This document shows, in pieces, positions 35,029-44,528 of a stretch of 64,000 nt of DNA. The stretch spans positions 248,001 to 312,000 of the forward strand of contig JAHPZE010000001.1 of NCBI GenBank assembly GCA_019058365.1, read 5' to 3'. A program made the position numbers and the translations under genes. Below the pieces are notes generated by a model, which made no database searches, was not told the origin of the DNA, and saw only the letters and a list, made by a program, of their open reading frames with translations. The stretch comes from Promethearchaeota archaeon. GTDB taxonomy: Archaea > Asgardarchaeota > Lokiarchaeia > Sigyniarchaeales > SOKP01. Each line of letters begins with the position of its first letter. Position 1 is the first letter of the stretch.

Positions 35029-35874
35029 TTATTTTAATCCATATTTAGGCTTTCTTTTTCCAAAGAAGGCACTAGAAGCCTCATTTAGATCTTTTGAGGA
35101 GAAACTTAAAACAATTGAACTATTTTCAAATTGCAAAATATTATTTAAACTTGGAGAATCTAATGACAAATTAAGGGCTTCTTTTGTCATACGTAAACCT
35201 AAAGGACTTTTAGTTAGTAATTCTTCCGCTAATTTAAATACTTCATCCAATAATCTTTCTTTCTTTACAACTTTTAGGACAAATCCAATCTTCTCAGCTT
35301 CTTTTCCAGAAACGCCTCTCCCACTATAGATGATTTCAGTAGCTCTTGAAAGATTAATAAGACGAGGAAGGAAATAACTACTTCCCATATCCGCGCCTGT
35401 TAAACCAATATTAATGGAAGCATTTATAAAATTGACATCTTCACTCGCAATTCTAATGTCAGAAGCCATTGCGAATCCAAATCCACCTCCCGCTACTGAA
35501 CCATGAACAGCAGCTATGATTGGTTGGGAAATTTTTCTCATTTTCATAATAATTTGAGTTATACGCCATTGATGATACATTTTTCTTTTTATTGGTTCTG
35601 ACATATTCAAGAAATAAAATTTTTCATATCCTTCTGGATTCTTTTTCGAATTCAAGATTAGACCTTCTTGTAAATCTGTTCCTGCTGAAAAGGCTCTTCC
35701 CTCCCCCCGTAGAATCAATACCCGACAATCTAAATTCACCATTAATTCATCTAATATTTGATGAAGTTCTTCTTCCATTTGAAATGAGATCGCATTTAAT
35801 TTTTTAGGTCTATTTAAACTTAAAATACCTATGCCATTTTCTCGTATTTCAAATTTGAGAGTCTCATATTCCAT
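35029..35874 (-). CDS. Enoyl-CoA hydratase/isomerase family protein 1
   Basis: 281 residues, crotonase fold. N-terminal YETLKFEIRENGIGILSLNRPKKLNA, the oxyanion-hole segment AFSAGTDLQEG and the second hole loop HGSVAGGGFGFAMASDIR. The typical hydratase glutamate pair is not evident at the usual positions (the second falls in INIGLTGADMGSS, where Asp replaces it), so isomerase or another crotonase reaction is possible. It is a close paralogue of the gene at 35900, in tandem, 25 bases apart. Confidence 0.88.
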   Translation of the reverse strand: MEYETLKFEIRENGIGILSLNRPKKLNAISFQMEEELHQILDELMVNLDCRVLILRGEGRAFSAGTDLQEGLILNSKKNPEGYEKFYFLNMSEPIKRKMYHQWRITQIIMKMRKISQPIIAAVHGSVAGGGFGFAMASDIRIASEDVNFINASINIGLTGADMGSSYFLPRLINLSRATEIIYSGRGVSGKEAEKIGFVLKVVKKERLLDEVFKLAEELLTKSPLGLRMTKEALNLSLDSPSLNNILQFENSSIVLSFSSKDLNEASSAFFGKRKPKYGLK

Positions 35875-35899
35875 ATTTTTTCACGCTTTTTTCAGTTAT

Positions 35900-36760
35900 T
35901 CATGACTTTGGATAATGTGGTTTCCTCTTTTCAAAAAACGCATTAATCCCTTCCAAAAGATCAGTAGATGTTGAACATAGCATCTGCGAACGATTTTCTA
36001 TTTGCATTACTGTGTCAAGACTAGGTGAATCAAGTGATATATTAATAGCTTCTTTTGTCATTCTAAGCCCGAGTGGACTTTTCGTAAGTAAATTTTCTGC
36101 AATTTCAATTGCGGCTTCTAATAATTTAATCTCATCACCTTCTACTACTTTTAGAATGAGTCCAATTTCCTCTGCTTCTTTAGCATCTACAAAACGCCCT
36201 GTATATAATATTTCAGCGGCTCGAGACATACCAATTAATCGAGGCAAATAATAACTACTTGCTAAATCGGAACCAGAGAATCCAATATTTATAAATGAAT
36301 TTGCTAATTTTGCATTTTCTCCTGCAATTCTTATATCTGCTGCTAAACATAAAGTAAATCCTGCTCCTGTTGCAGGGCCTTGGATAACTGCAATAATAGG
36401 TTGACTAATTTTCCTCATTTTAATAATTAGATGACTAGCTCTAGATTGTGCGTAAATCTTGGCTTTAATAGTATCTTTATCTGGAGCCCTCATGAAGAAA
36501 AACTTTTTTTTGAGCTCTTCTGGTTTTTTTTTAGATTGAAGGACTGTAGATTCTCTTAGATCTAATCCCGCACAAAAAGCTTTACCCTCTGCTCTTAAAA
36601 TAAGAACACGACAATCTAAATTAATTATTAACCCATCAAAAATGGAATGCAAATCTTCAATCATTTGAAAATTCAATGCATTTAATTTATCTGGACGGTT
36701 TAGAGTTAATATACCAATTCCATCTTCTCTCAATTCAAATTTTAAAGTTTCAAAATTCAA
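35900..36760 (-). CDS. Enoyl-CoA hydratase/isomerase family protein 2
   Basis: 286 residues from a TTG start with a GAGGTTTGAAA upstream site. It aligns end to end with 35029-35874 (NFETLKFELREDGIGILTLNRPDKLNA; AFCAGLDLRES; QGPATGAGFTLCLAADIR; INIGFSGSDLASS). The catalytic-site Glu is replaced by Asp/Ser as in the paralogue, so both may share an unusual chemistry. Both carry LLTKSPLGLRMTKEA near the C-terminus. The pair lies between the activase and the glycyl radical enzyme on the opposite strand. Functional link to them is possible only by proximity. Confidence 0.88.
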   Translation of the reverse strand: MNFETLKFELREDGIGILTLNRPDKLNALNFQMIEDLHSIFDGLIINLDCRVLILRAEGKAFCAGLDLRESTVLQSKKKPEELKKKFFFMRAPDKDTIKAKIYAQSRASHLIIKMRKISQPIIAVIQGPATGAGFTLCLAADIRIAGENAKLANSFINIGFSGSDLASSYYLPRLIGMSRAAEILYTGRFVDAKEAEEIGLILKVVEGDEIKLLEAAIEIAENLLTKSPLGLRMTKEAINISLDSPSLDTVMQIENRSQMLCSTSTDLLEGINAFFEKRKPHYPKS

Positions 36761-36904
36761 TTTTCAAACCTCGAAATTATTATAATTATCTTATCTAGAT
36801 ATCTTACATAAGATTAATTAACTTAAAAATCCATAAAAAGTAATTTAATATTTAATGATTAAATAAACATATTTAACCTAATATTCTTAATTCAAAATTA
36901 AATA

Positions 36905-39310
36905 ATGATTTCAATAACTAATAGCTCATTAGGAAGAATACAGAAGTTAAAAAATAACCTCCTTGCAAGCAAGTATGAATTATGTATCGAACGTATGAGG
37001 TATTTTACTGAGATTTATAAAAAATATCCTAATGATCCAGAAATTATAAAAAGAGCAAAAGCTATAGCTCATACTCTAAAGAACATGACAATTTTCATTA
37101 GGAATAATGAATTACTAGTAGGGAATGAAACCAGCAAAAATTTAGGAGAAAAAATTAACTTAGATTTACTTAGATATGATAATAGTTTAGACAAACCTAG
37201 TATGTACAAAAAATTAGCGAGAAGAAAACTACAACCTTTTTTTATTGAAGATGATGAACGTGATGAGCTATTAGAGTTGATTCCTTTCTGGAAAGGAAAA
37301 TCTCTGGTTGCTGATAAAATTAATAAAAGACTCTTAAAAGAGGGATTAATTACGGGAACAGGAAAGATTGAATCACTAGCACCTAATATTGCCATACATC
37401 AAGGAACAACTGAAGGCCACATATGCGCGGGATACGAAAAGCTTTTGAAGTCAGGATATAAAGGTATTATAAAAGAAGCAGAATTCTATCAAAAACACCT
37501 CAATAAAAAGGACGATAATTTTCAAGACAAATACAATTTTTATGAAGCCATTAAAATTTACTATAATGCCACAATAGAATTATCTAAAAGATATTCGAAT
37601 CTAGCGTTAAATCTAGCTAAAAATGAAACAGACGATGCTAGAAAAGTTGAACTAGAAGTTATTAGTAAGATAATGCAAAAATTCACTGAAAATCCTCCAA
37701 ATACTTTCTATGAAGCTATACAACATATATGGTTTTCACAAAATGTAACAAATATTATATATCAACGTAGTGTTCTTGCTTTAGGTCGATTAGATCAACT
37801 TTTGTGGCCATATTATCAAAAAGACATCTCATCAAATAATTTATCGCGCAAATTTGCATTAGAATTAATAGAAGAGTTAAATTTAAAATTAACTTGGAAT
37901 TTAACCCTATTACCAACGGATTTTACAATGGTTGCTAACGCTCTCGGTCAAAATACTCAAACAATTACAATATCTGGCATGGATATTAATGGCCGAGATG
38001 CTACAAACGAACTCTCTTATCTCTTCCTCGAAGCTTATAAATCCATAAAAGTATTTACCACAGATTTATCAGTTAGAATTCATAAAAATACCCCAAAAGA
38101 ATTTTTTAAAGAGGCTATAAGAGTTTTCAGAACAACCTCGGGCATCGCATTTTATAATGATAATGTGCATATTCCTGCCTTAGTTAAAGCAGGATATTCA
38201 TTAGAAGATGCTCGTAATTATGTTATTATTGGATGTGTAGAACCCACAGGTCAAGGTAACAGCTTTTCTGCTACAGGTAGAATGTTTATGAACTTACCAG
38301 GAGTTTTAGAATTAGTTTTAAATAATGGTTATAGTAATTTATCAAAAATGGTAGATGGGTTACAAACTGGTGATCCAGCAACATTTTTGACGTTTGATAA
38401 ATTGTATGATGCTTTTAAACAACAACTACAATTTAATCTTGAAAAGTCAGTAAAAATAGCACAAATAGGAGATGAGGAAGCAATGAAATTTATGCAGCAT
38501 CCTTTTATTTCAGCCAGTTTGGAAGGATGTATGGAAAACGGAATAGATTATGTATGCGGAGGTGCTAAATATAATTTTTCTTCTATTACTGCATATGGTT
38601 TTGCGACATTAGTTGATTCATTATATAACATCAAAAAGGTTGTTTATGAAGAAAATTTAATGACTCTACCAGAGCTTATTGAGATACTAAACTCCAATTT
38701 TGAAGGGCAAGAAACACTGCTCCAAAGATTAAAAAATAAGTATGAAAAATGGGGAAATGATAATGAAGAAATCGATTCTTTTGCTAATGATCTATGGGAC
38801 TTATTTAGTACTGAAGTTGCAAAATATCAACCAATTAGAAGGGGACGATATAGTGCTGGAGCTTATTCAATGGGAATCCACGTAATGGAAGGTTTTTTTA
38901 CCCAACCAACAGCAGACGGTAGAAAAGCTATGGAACCAATCTCAAATAGTTTATCTCCGGTAAATAACGTGGAAAAAAAGGGACTTACAGCAATTCTTAA
39001 TTCAGTAGCAAAATTAGATTATAATTATGCTACTAATGGCATTGCTTTAAATATTCGAATCCATCCTCAAAATCTTTTGAGTGAGGAAACTTTGGATAAG
39101 TTTTATTATCTTTTAAAAGGATATTTTGAGAAGGGAGGGATGCAAGTACAACCAACAGCAGTTTCAACTGAAACTTTAAGGGAGGCTCAAAAGAATCCTG
39201 AAAAATTTCCTGATTTAATTGTAAAAGTTGGTGGATATAATGCAACTTTTATCGATCTCGGAACTCCGATTCAAAATGATATCATTGATAGATTAGAACA
39301 TAATCTATAA
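36905..39310 (+). CDS. Glycyl radical enzyme, diol-dehydratase / choline-lyase type
   Basis: 801 residues. The catalytic cysteine is C444 in IIGCVEPTGQGNSFS, with E446 as general base; the radical glycine is G777 in VGGYNATFIDL near the C-terminus. GCVEP with this glycine loop is shared by glycerol and propanediol dehydratases, CutC choline trimethylamine-lyase and related eliminases, but not by pyruvate formate-lyase (which has two adjacent Cys). So a C-O, C-N or C-C eliminating enzyme is likely. The product cannot be stated. No bacterial microcompartment genes are nearby. It needs a radical SAM activase, with the gene at 34171 a candidate. Confidence 0.88.
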   Translation: MISITNSSLGRIQKLKNNLLASKYELCIERMRYFTEIYKKYPNDPEIIKRAKAIAHTLKNMTIFIRNNELLVGNETSKNLGEKINLDLLRYDNSLDKPSMYKKLARRKLQPFFIEDDERDELLELIPFWKGKSLVADKINKRLLKEGLITGTGKIESLAPNIAIHQGTTEGHICAGYEKLLKSGYKGIIKEAEFYQKHLNKKDDNFQDKYNFYEAIKIYYNATIELSKRYSNLALNLAKNETDDARKVELEVISKIMQKFTENPPNTFYEAIQHIWFSQNVTNIIYQRSVLALGRLDQLLWPYYQKDISSNNLSRKFALELIEELNLKLTWNLTLLPTDFTMVANALGQNTQTITISGMDINGRDATNELSYLFLEAYKSIKVFTTDLSVRIHKNTPKEFFKEAIRVFRTTSGIAFYNDNVHIPALVKAGYSLEDARNYVIIGCVEPTGQGNSFSATGRMFMNLPGVLELVLNNGYSNLSKMVDGLQTGDPATFLTFDKLYDAFKQQLQFNLEKSVKIAQIGDEEAMKFMQHPFISASLEGCMENGIDYVCGGAKYNFSSITAYGFATLVDSLYNIKKVVYEENLMTLPELIEILNSNFEGQETLLQRLKNKYEKWGNDNEEIDSFANDLWDLFSTEVAKYQPIRRGRYSAGAYSMGIHVMEGFFTQPTADGRKAMEPISNSLSPVNNVEKKGLTAILNSVAKLDYNYATNGIALNIRIHPQNLLSEETLDKFYYLLKGYFEKGGMQVQPTAVSTETLREAQKNPEKFPDLIVKVGGYNATFIDLGTPIQNDIIDRLEHNL

Positions 39311-39406
39311 CTTCTTAGACTAATAGGGTTAAAAAATTTGATGGATTTATTAATTTAAATTATTATTTTAATTAGAAAAGTAAAAAATACTTTATTGGGA
39401 TATTTT

Positions 39407-40546
39407 ATGACTGAAATTCATGGTTTTTGTAATGAAAAATTCAAACTCGTTAGGGAGGCTTTCTTAAAAAATTTTGAGGAAGGTTTAGAAGTTGGTGCCT
39501 CATTTTGTGTAACTTTAAATGGTAAATTTGTTATTGATATCTGGGCGGGGTATGCTAATGCTTCCAAAACGCAATCTTGGGAAAAAAATACGATAGTAAA
39601 TGTATTTTCAACAACCAAAATTATGACAGTAATTTGCACCCTTATGCTTGTGGATCAAGATCTTTTAGAACTCGATGCACCTGTTTCTAAATACTGGCCA
39701 GAATTTGCTCAAGGAGGAAAAGAATTATTACCTGTTCGATACCTTCTTAGTCATACCGCAGGACTTTCTGGATTCGATAAAACACCCCGAACTAAAGTCC
39801 TTTATAACTGGGAGAAAATTACAAACATGCTAGCAGCACAGAGGCCATGGTGGGAGCCTGGAACAAAAAGTGGTTATCATCTTGTAACTTTTGGTTACCT
39901 TTTGGGCGAATTAATACTTCGAATTACAGGGAAAACGGTTGGTACATTTTTTAAAGAAAATGTAGCTGGGCCTCTAAAAGCCGATTTTCATATCGGACTT
40001 CCTGAAGAATATGATCTAAGAATAGCAGAATTGATACCACCCCCACAAATTGATTTAAATCAACTTGGGAATATCGATCCTAAATCTATTGCTATGAGAT
40101 CATTAACTAGCGCAGCAAGTGTTACTGTTGAAGCAACAAAAACTAGAGCATGGCGTGCTGCTGAAATTCCTGCCGCAAATGGTCATGGGAATGCAAGATC
40201 TGTTGCAAGAATATCAGCTGCAATTGCATGTGGTGGAATACTTGATGATGTAGATTTACTTTCGTTAGAAACAATTGAAAAAGTGTTGGAAGAACAAGTT
40301 TATGGAACAGATTTAGTCTTGAATGTTCCAATACGTTTTGGTTTAGGTCTTGGACTTCAAAATAGGGAGCATCCTATTGGTCCAAATCAACGTATACTTT
40401 ACTGGGGTGGATGGGGTGGTTCAGTATGTGTAATGGATCTTGATGCTAAATTGAGCATCGCCTATGTAATGAATAAAATGAATCCCTCACTCACAGAAGA
40501 TATACGAAGTGCAAGGATTATTGATGCTTTATATAAATCATTGTAA
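39407..40546 (+). CDS. Serine hydrolase, class C beta-lactamase / esterase family
   Basis: 379 residues from the ATG at 39407 (the TTG at 39395 is an alternative). Active-site SxxK is STTK in VFSTTKIMTVICTL (Ser about 66); the YxN position is Tyr in SGYHLVTFGYLLGEL; the late conserved segment is LYWGGWGGSVCVMDLD (HxG region). No signal peptide, so cytoplasmic. Archaeal members act as esterases, peptidases or D-amino acid-processing enzymes. Substrate not determinable. It sits downstream of the glycyl radical enzyme but 97 bases apart. Confidence 0.85.
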   Translation: MTEIHGFCNEKFKLVREAFLKNFEEGLEVGASFCVTLNGKFVIDIWAGYANASKTQSWEKNTIVNVFSTTKIMTVICTLMLVDQDLLELDAPVSKYWPEFAQGGKELLPVRYLLSHTAGLSGFDKTPRTKVLYNWEKITNMLAAQRPWWEPGTKSGYHLVTFGYLLGELILRITGKTVGTFFKENVAGPLKADFHIGLPEEYDLRIAELIPPPQIDLNQLGNIDPKSIAMRSLTSAASVTVEATKTRAWRAAEIPAANGHGNARSVARISAAIACGGILDDVDLLSLETIEKVLEEQVYGTDLVLNVPIRFGLGLGLQNREHPIGPNQRILYWGGWGGSVCVMDLDAKLSIAYVMNKMNPSLTEDIRSARIIDALYKSL

Positions 40547-40550
40547 AGAG

Positions 40551-41198
40551 TTATTTTTTTTCAATTATATTTTGGTTTGAAAAATAGTAAATAGCATATG
40601 CAGTAAACCCACCAAAAAAAGCATTAATTACCATCCAAGGTAAACAGAAGTAAGCTACTCCTAGAAAGGTTCCAGGATCTGTAAATGATCCCGCTCCCCA
40701 CCCTACTTTATAAAAGAAACCAATGGCAATTATCGTTGTTATGAAATATGTAAGACTCATGACAACACCCGTAAGCCCTGCAACAAATTTTTCATTAATA
40801 GAGGTATTTTCTCTAAGTAATTTATATGAAATATCCCCAGAAAGCCCTGTCAATAAGCCAAAAATGCAGTATCCGATAACACACCAAAGACTAATTAATA
40901 CTTCTAATTCAAAATATGCTTCTACAAAAAAACCTATTACCGCATAAGGAATCCATATAAGAAATCCCATACCAAACTTTCTACTTTTTAAAATTGCGTA
41001 TACAACAATTAAACTACTAAAGTAAGAGATTATATATACATAGAACATGCCCATGCCATAATAAGGATCCAAAACACCAAATCCTTGAGTATCAGTTCCA
41101 GAGTAAAAATCCCAGAAAAAAACAGAGAAATTTAGTAATATCATCAATAAAAGACTATAAATTAGCCAAATCTTTATTAGTTCTTTATTATCCTTCAT
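40551..41198 (-). CDS. Integral membrane protein, about six transmembrane helices
   Basis: 215 residues, with hydrophobic stretches at about 10-28, 55-75, 78-98, 103-122, 140-165 and 180-205. No recognised family. The loop between the first two helices holds Asp and Gly (FYSGTDTQGFGVLDPYYGMG), which might face outside. The stop lies 4 bases from the convergent serine hydrolase stop, so the two genes share a terminator region. A transporter or channel component is possible. Function unknown. Confidence 0.65.
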   Translation of the reverse strand: MKDNKELIKIWLIYSLLLMILLNFSVFFWDFYSGTDTQGFGVLDPYYGMGMFYVYIISYFSSLIVVYAILKSRKFGMGFLIWIPYAVIGFFVEAYFELEVLISLWCVIGYCIFGLLTGLSGDISYKLLRENTSINEKFVAGLTGVVMSLTYFITTIIAIGFFYKVGWGAGSFTDPGTFLGVAYFCLPWMVINAFFGGFTAYAIYYFSNQNIIEKK

Positions 41199-41294
41199 AA
41201 TTAACTGTACAATTTTTATTGATTACTAATATTTAGCTTTATTATATTTATATGATTAAGATAGACCATTTGTTATTAATTTAAATGATATAAT

Positions 41295-41798
41295 TTGCCA
41301 AATTGTTTTTATTGTAATATTGGTATTGGAGATCTGCCATATAGATGTAAATTTTGTGGTATGGTTTTTTGTAATAAGCATAGGCTCCCAGAAAATCATG
41401 AATGTCCTTTTGACTTAAGAAAAAAGGATTTTTCTATAAATACTTTAGATCAACCTCTATACCAAGATGCTCTGGAATATATGAATAAAGAATTGACAGT
41501 AGCTAAAATATATGATTATGTTACTACTAACTCAATTACAAAAGCCGAAGCTGTTGAATTATTAAAATATTTTATAGAGAATAGTGAAAATAGTGAAATT
41601 AGAAAGATTAGTATCCTCGCATTTAAGGTTTTAGAACTTAAAAGCAATAGAGCATATAATGCTCTCGAAAGTTGTTTTCTTTCAGATGAAGATCCCGAGG
41701 TCAAGAAAATTGCTGAAATAGTAATCTCTTACAATTTTCCAGAGAAAAGCAAAGACTTATTGGATTGGATTAGAAGACTTAATAAAAATTTGAAATAG
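41295..41798 (+). CDS. AN1-type zinc finger protein with C-terminal helical domain
   Basis: 167 residues from a TTG start with no ribosome site, so probably leaderless (TATA-like run TTATATTTATATG about 40 bases upstream). The AN1 pattern is complete: C4, C7, C18, C21, C26, H29, H35, C37. AN1 fingers occur in eukaryotic ubiquitin and stress-response proteins and in Asgard and other archaea. Residues about 55-165 are helical, HEAT-like (LLKYFIENSENSEIRKISIL, then CFLSDEDPEVKKIAEIVIS), suggesting a protein-binding arm. A role linked to the ubiquitin-like system is conjecture. Confidence 0.8.
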   Translation: MPNCFYCNIGIGDLPYRCKFCGMVFCNKHRLPENHECPFDLRKKDFSINTLDQPLYQDALEYMNKELTVAKIYDYVTTNSITKAEAVELLKYFIENSENSEIRKISILAFKVLELKSNRAYNALESCFLSDEDPEVKKIAEIVISYNFPEKSKDLLDWIRRLNKNLK

Positions 41799-41887
41799 TA
41801 ATTTAATAAGTGAAAGGACAATTTAACAAGAAAGAAGAGAAAAAAAAGAAATATTAAATTATCTTTTCTTTATATTTTTTTTTAAGC

Positions 41888-43171
41888 TTATATAGCAGAA
41901 CTAAATACAGTTTCTTCAAATGTTTTTTTTTTATTATTGTTATTTACTCGAGTGTGAGCAATCCACCATAGTATTAGAGTAATTATCATTCCTATAATTG
42001 AAAAGGAAAGAAACAAGTTTGATACTCCTATTATCTCAGATAAAGGTCCTGCTATTATAGTTGCAATGGGAGTTATTGCTGATGAGATCGCCCAATCAAG
42101 GGAAGAAAGCCGTCCCATTTTATCTGCTGGAACTTTTAATTGCATTATTGTTAAATAAATTGTATTAAGGATTGGAATAGTTATACCTGTAATACCAACT
42201 ACAATACCCATCATTAAAAATAATCGAAATGGAGTTATGGCAACAATTCCACTATTCATCATTAAGATAAATTCAAGTCCAAAGTAGATGAAAAGAGCAT
42301 GTTTCCACTCTTTTTTTATGGTAGTTAATAATGCACCTAAAAGCATACCTCCATTCATAAAAGCTAAAAGAAATGCTAAATTTGAAGGATCACCTGAATG
42401 GTTATATCTAATGAAATATGGCATTAATATATTAAATGGAGTTAATAGAAAATTAATAAACATTGATATTAAAAGCATCATAAAAACTAAAGGAATTGAT
42501 TTCAATGTACGAAATCCAATTTTGAAATCTTCTAGAAATGAATTCTTTTCAATATTTGCGTCTTCCCTCTTAATTTTAGGAATTTTAATTACTAACAACG
42601 GAATAAGAGCAATGATAAAAGTTAGTGGATCAATCCAAAGTATGGTTTTAAGTGGCATAAATGAGAACATCAAAGCACCTATTACTGGCCCCATGATTTG
42701 AATGAAACTTCTAAAAAAAAAATTTACCCCATTCATTCTACTTAATTTTTCCTTCGGTACCATTGTTGGAACAATCGCACTTACCGTTGGGATATGAAAA
42801 CCTTGAAAGATTCCTAGCAGACTCATTATCGCAACAATTAATATCAGATTTTGCCCTCCAATGTTAAAGATTATTATTACCAGAAGCATTACATATGCTT
42901 GGAGCGAATCTACTACCACAATAAGGGTTTTTCGATTCCATTTATCAATTACTACACCAGATAAAGCAACAACAATTGTCATTGGTAAGACATATAAGAA
43001 ACTTGCTAATGAAAGAAGAATTGTGCTCCCTGTTGTATCAGTTATCCACCAAATAATAGCAAATTGTGAAATTGATGATCCTAATACTGAAAAAAGTTGT
43101 CCGATCCAAAAAACGATATAATTCTTAAAGGTATGGTTATTTGCTAATTCTTCTGTTATTTTCTTCACCAT
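41888..43171 (-). CDS. MFS transporter, DHA3/EntS-like (first of three tandem paralogues)
   Basis: 427 residues, 12 predicted membrane helices. MFS signature in the 2-3 loop: VVIDKWNRKTLIVVVDSLQA. The start FKNYIVFWIGQLFSVLGSSI matches the DHA3 family of drug and siderophore exporters. Third in transcription order. C-terminal end is Lys-rich and cytoplasmic. Probably a proton-driven efflux pump; substrate unknown. It shares the same start motif (TFKNYIVFWIGQLFS) with the two upstream paralogues, so the set arose by duplication. Confidence 0.9.
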   Translation of the reverse strand: MVKKITEELANNHTFKNYIVFWIGQLFSVLGSSISQFAIIWWITDTTGSTILLSLASFLYVLPMTIVVALSGVVIDKWNRKTLIVVVDSLQAYVMLLVIIIFNIGGQNLILIVAIMSLLGIFQGFHIPTVSAIVPTMVPKEKLSRMNGVNFFFRSFIQIMGPVIGALMFSFMPLKTILWIDPLTFIIALIPLLVIKIPKIKREDANIEKNSFLEDFKIGFRTLKSIPLVFMMLLISMFINFLLTPFNILMPYFIRYNHSGDPSNLAFLLAFMNGGMLLGALLTTIKKEWKHALFIYFGLEFILMMNSGIVAITPFRLFLMMGIVVGITGITIPILNTIYLTIMQLKVPADKMGRLSSLDWAISSAITPIATIIAGPLSEIIGVSNLFLSFSIIGMIITLILWWIAHTRVNNNNKKKTFEETVFSSAI

Positions 43172-43204
43172 CTTTTATTAGGGTTTAAAAAAAAAAGATA
43201 GAAA

Positions 43205-44491
43205 TTAGATTGAAATTTTCTCTATATTATCATTAATCTCTTCGAGTGCTCTTCTACTATCAATATCAATTTTCCTAATACCCGTAAAGCTCCAAAAACC
43301 TACGGTAACTATGACTCCGAGGAATCCACAGTAAAAAAACAAAGATGGAATACCTAATATTACTGCTAATGGCCCCGCTGCTAATGATCCAATAGGCGAT
43401 ATCACTGAAGATAAAGCTTGGTCAATTGAGCTTACTCTACCCAATTTATCAGAAGGTACTGTAGTTTGTAAAAAAGTCTGATAAAGGGAATTAATTATCG
43501 GTAAATTGAATCCCAGAATAACACCACCCAAAATTATAATGTAATAGTTTCCTACAGGTGCCAATGCGAAAATCATGTATCCCACCAAGGCTATTACAAG
43601 ACTAATAAAAATGACTTTAAGTTTATTACCCCAATTCTTCTTAATTGTGGTCACTAGAGCTCCAATAATCATACCTCCTGTAAAAGCCATTTCAGTGAGT
43701 GCTAAATGCCCTACTTCCCCTCCATGAACATCTAAGATGAATAAAGGCATTAGTGCATTGACAGGTTGGATTAAGAAATTAAGTAGCATAGATAAAATTA
43801 CCATTATGACTAAACCCGGAATTAATTTTAATGTTTTAAAACCTAATCTAAACTCTCTAATAAAGGAACTTTTTTCAACATTTCTTTCAGTATGATTAAT
43901 TTGATTAACTGAAGGAATAGTTATCAATAGTAATGGTACTAAAGCAATGAAGAATGTTATAATGTCTATCCAGAAAATCATATACACTGATAAAAATACT
44001 AATAACATTGCCCCTATAAATGGTGCTAAAAGTTGAACTACACCTGTAAATAAAAAGTTAACTCCATTAATTCGTGATAATTTATCTTTAGGAACCATTG
44101 TTGGAATTATAGCATTGACAGTAGGTACATGGAACGCCTGAAAAGCACTGCGTAAACTGATAAAGATATAAACAATCCAAAGATTTATTATCCCGAATTG
44201 AAAGAAAAGTATCAATGCAAAGGTAACAAATGCCTGTAAAGAATCTGCAATTAAAATCAACATTTTTCGATTAATCCTATCCGCAAAAACTCCTGCTAAA
44301 GGCATACAAACAGTCATCGTTAGCACATATAAAAATGAAGCAAAAGCACTTATCATAGGATTCTTGTAAACATCTGCAATCCAAAACGTTATTACAAAAA
44401 ATACCACTGTCGAACCTAATAAAGAGAATAATTGACCTATCCAAAAGAACAAATAATTTCTAAATGTTTCCCTATTCGCATATTCTTGCAT
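43205..44491 (-). CDS. MFS transporter, DHA3/EntS-like (second tandem paralogue)
   Basis: 428 residues, 12 predicted helices, MFS loop VFADRINRKMLILIADSLQAF. Starts TFRNYLFFWIGQLFSLLGSTVVFFV. It ends with an acidic cytoplasmic tail. The intergenic gaps in this triple are 33 and 37 bases with ribosome-like sites, so the three are likely co-expressed. Divergence at the level of substrate-facing helices (residues 90-140) suggests different substrates or pairing within hetero-dimers is possible, but MFS pumps usually act as monomers. Confidence 0.9.
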   Translation of the reverse strand: MQEYANRETFRNYLFFWIGQLFSLLGSTVVFFVITFWIADVYKNPMISAFASFLYVLTMTVCMPLAGVFADRINRKMLILIADSLQAFVTFALILFFQFGIINLWIVYIFISLRSAFQAFHVPTVNAIIPTMVPKDKLSRINGVNFLFTGVVQLLAPFIGAMLLVFLSVYMIFWIDIITFFIALVPLLLITIPSVNQINHTERNVEKSSFIREFRLGFKTLKLIPGLVIMVILSMLLNFLIQPVNALMPLFILDVHGGEVGHLALTEMAFTGGMIIGALVTTIKKNWGNKLKVIFISLVIALVGYMIFALAPVGNYYIIILGGVILGFNLPIINSLYQTFLQTTVPSDKLGRVSSIDQALSSVISPIGSLAAGPLAVILGIPSLFFYCGFLGVIVTVGFWSFTGIRKIDIDSRRALEEINDNIEKISI

Positions 44492-44528
44492 TCTATTTCC
44501 CCTAATTTTCTAATTTTTTACATTTTTT

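Noticed and set aside
36905..39310. Pyruvate formate-lyase
   Set aside because: The active site has one cysteine in GCVEP; pyruvate formate-lyase has two adjacent cysteines, so the diol-dehydratase/choline-lyase class fits better.
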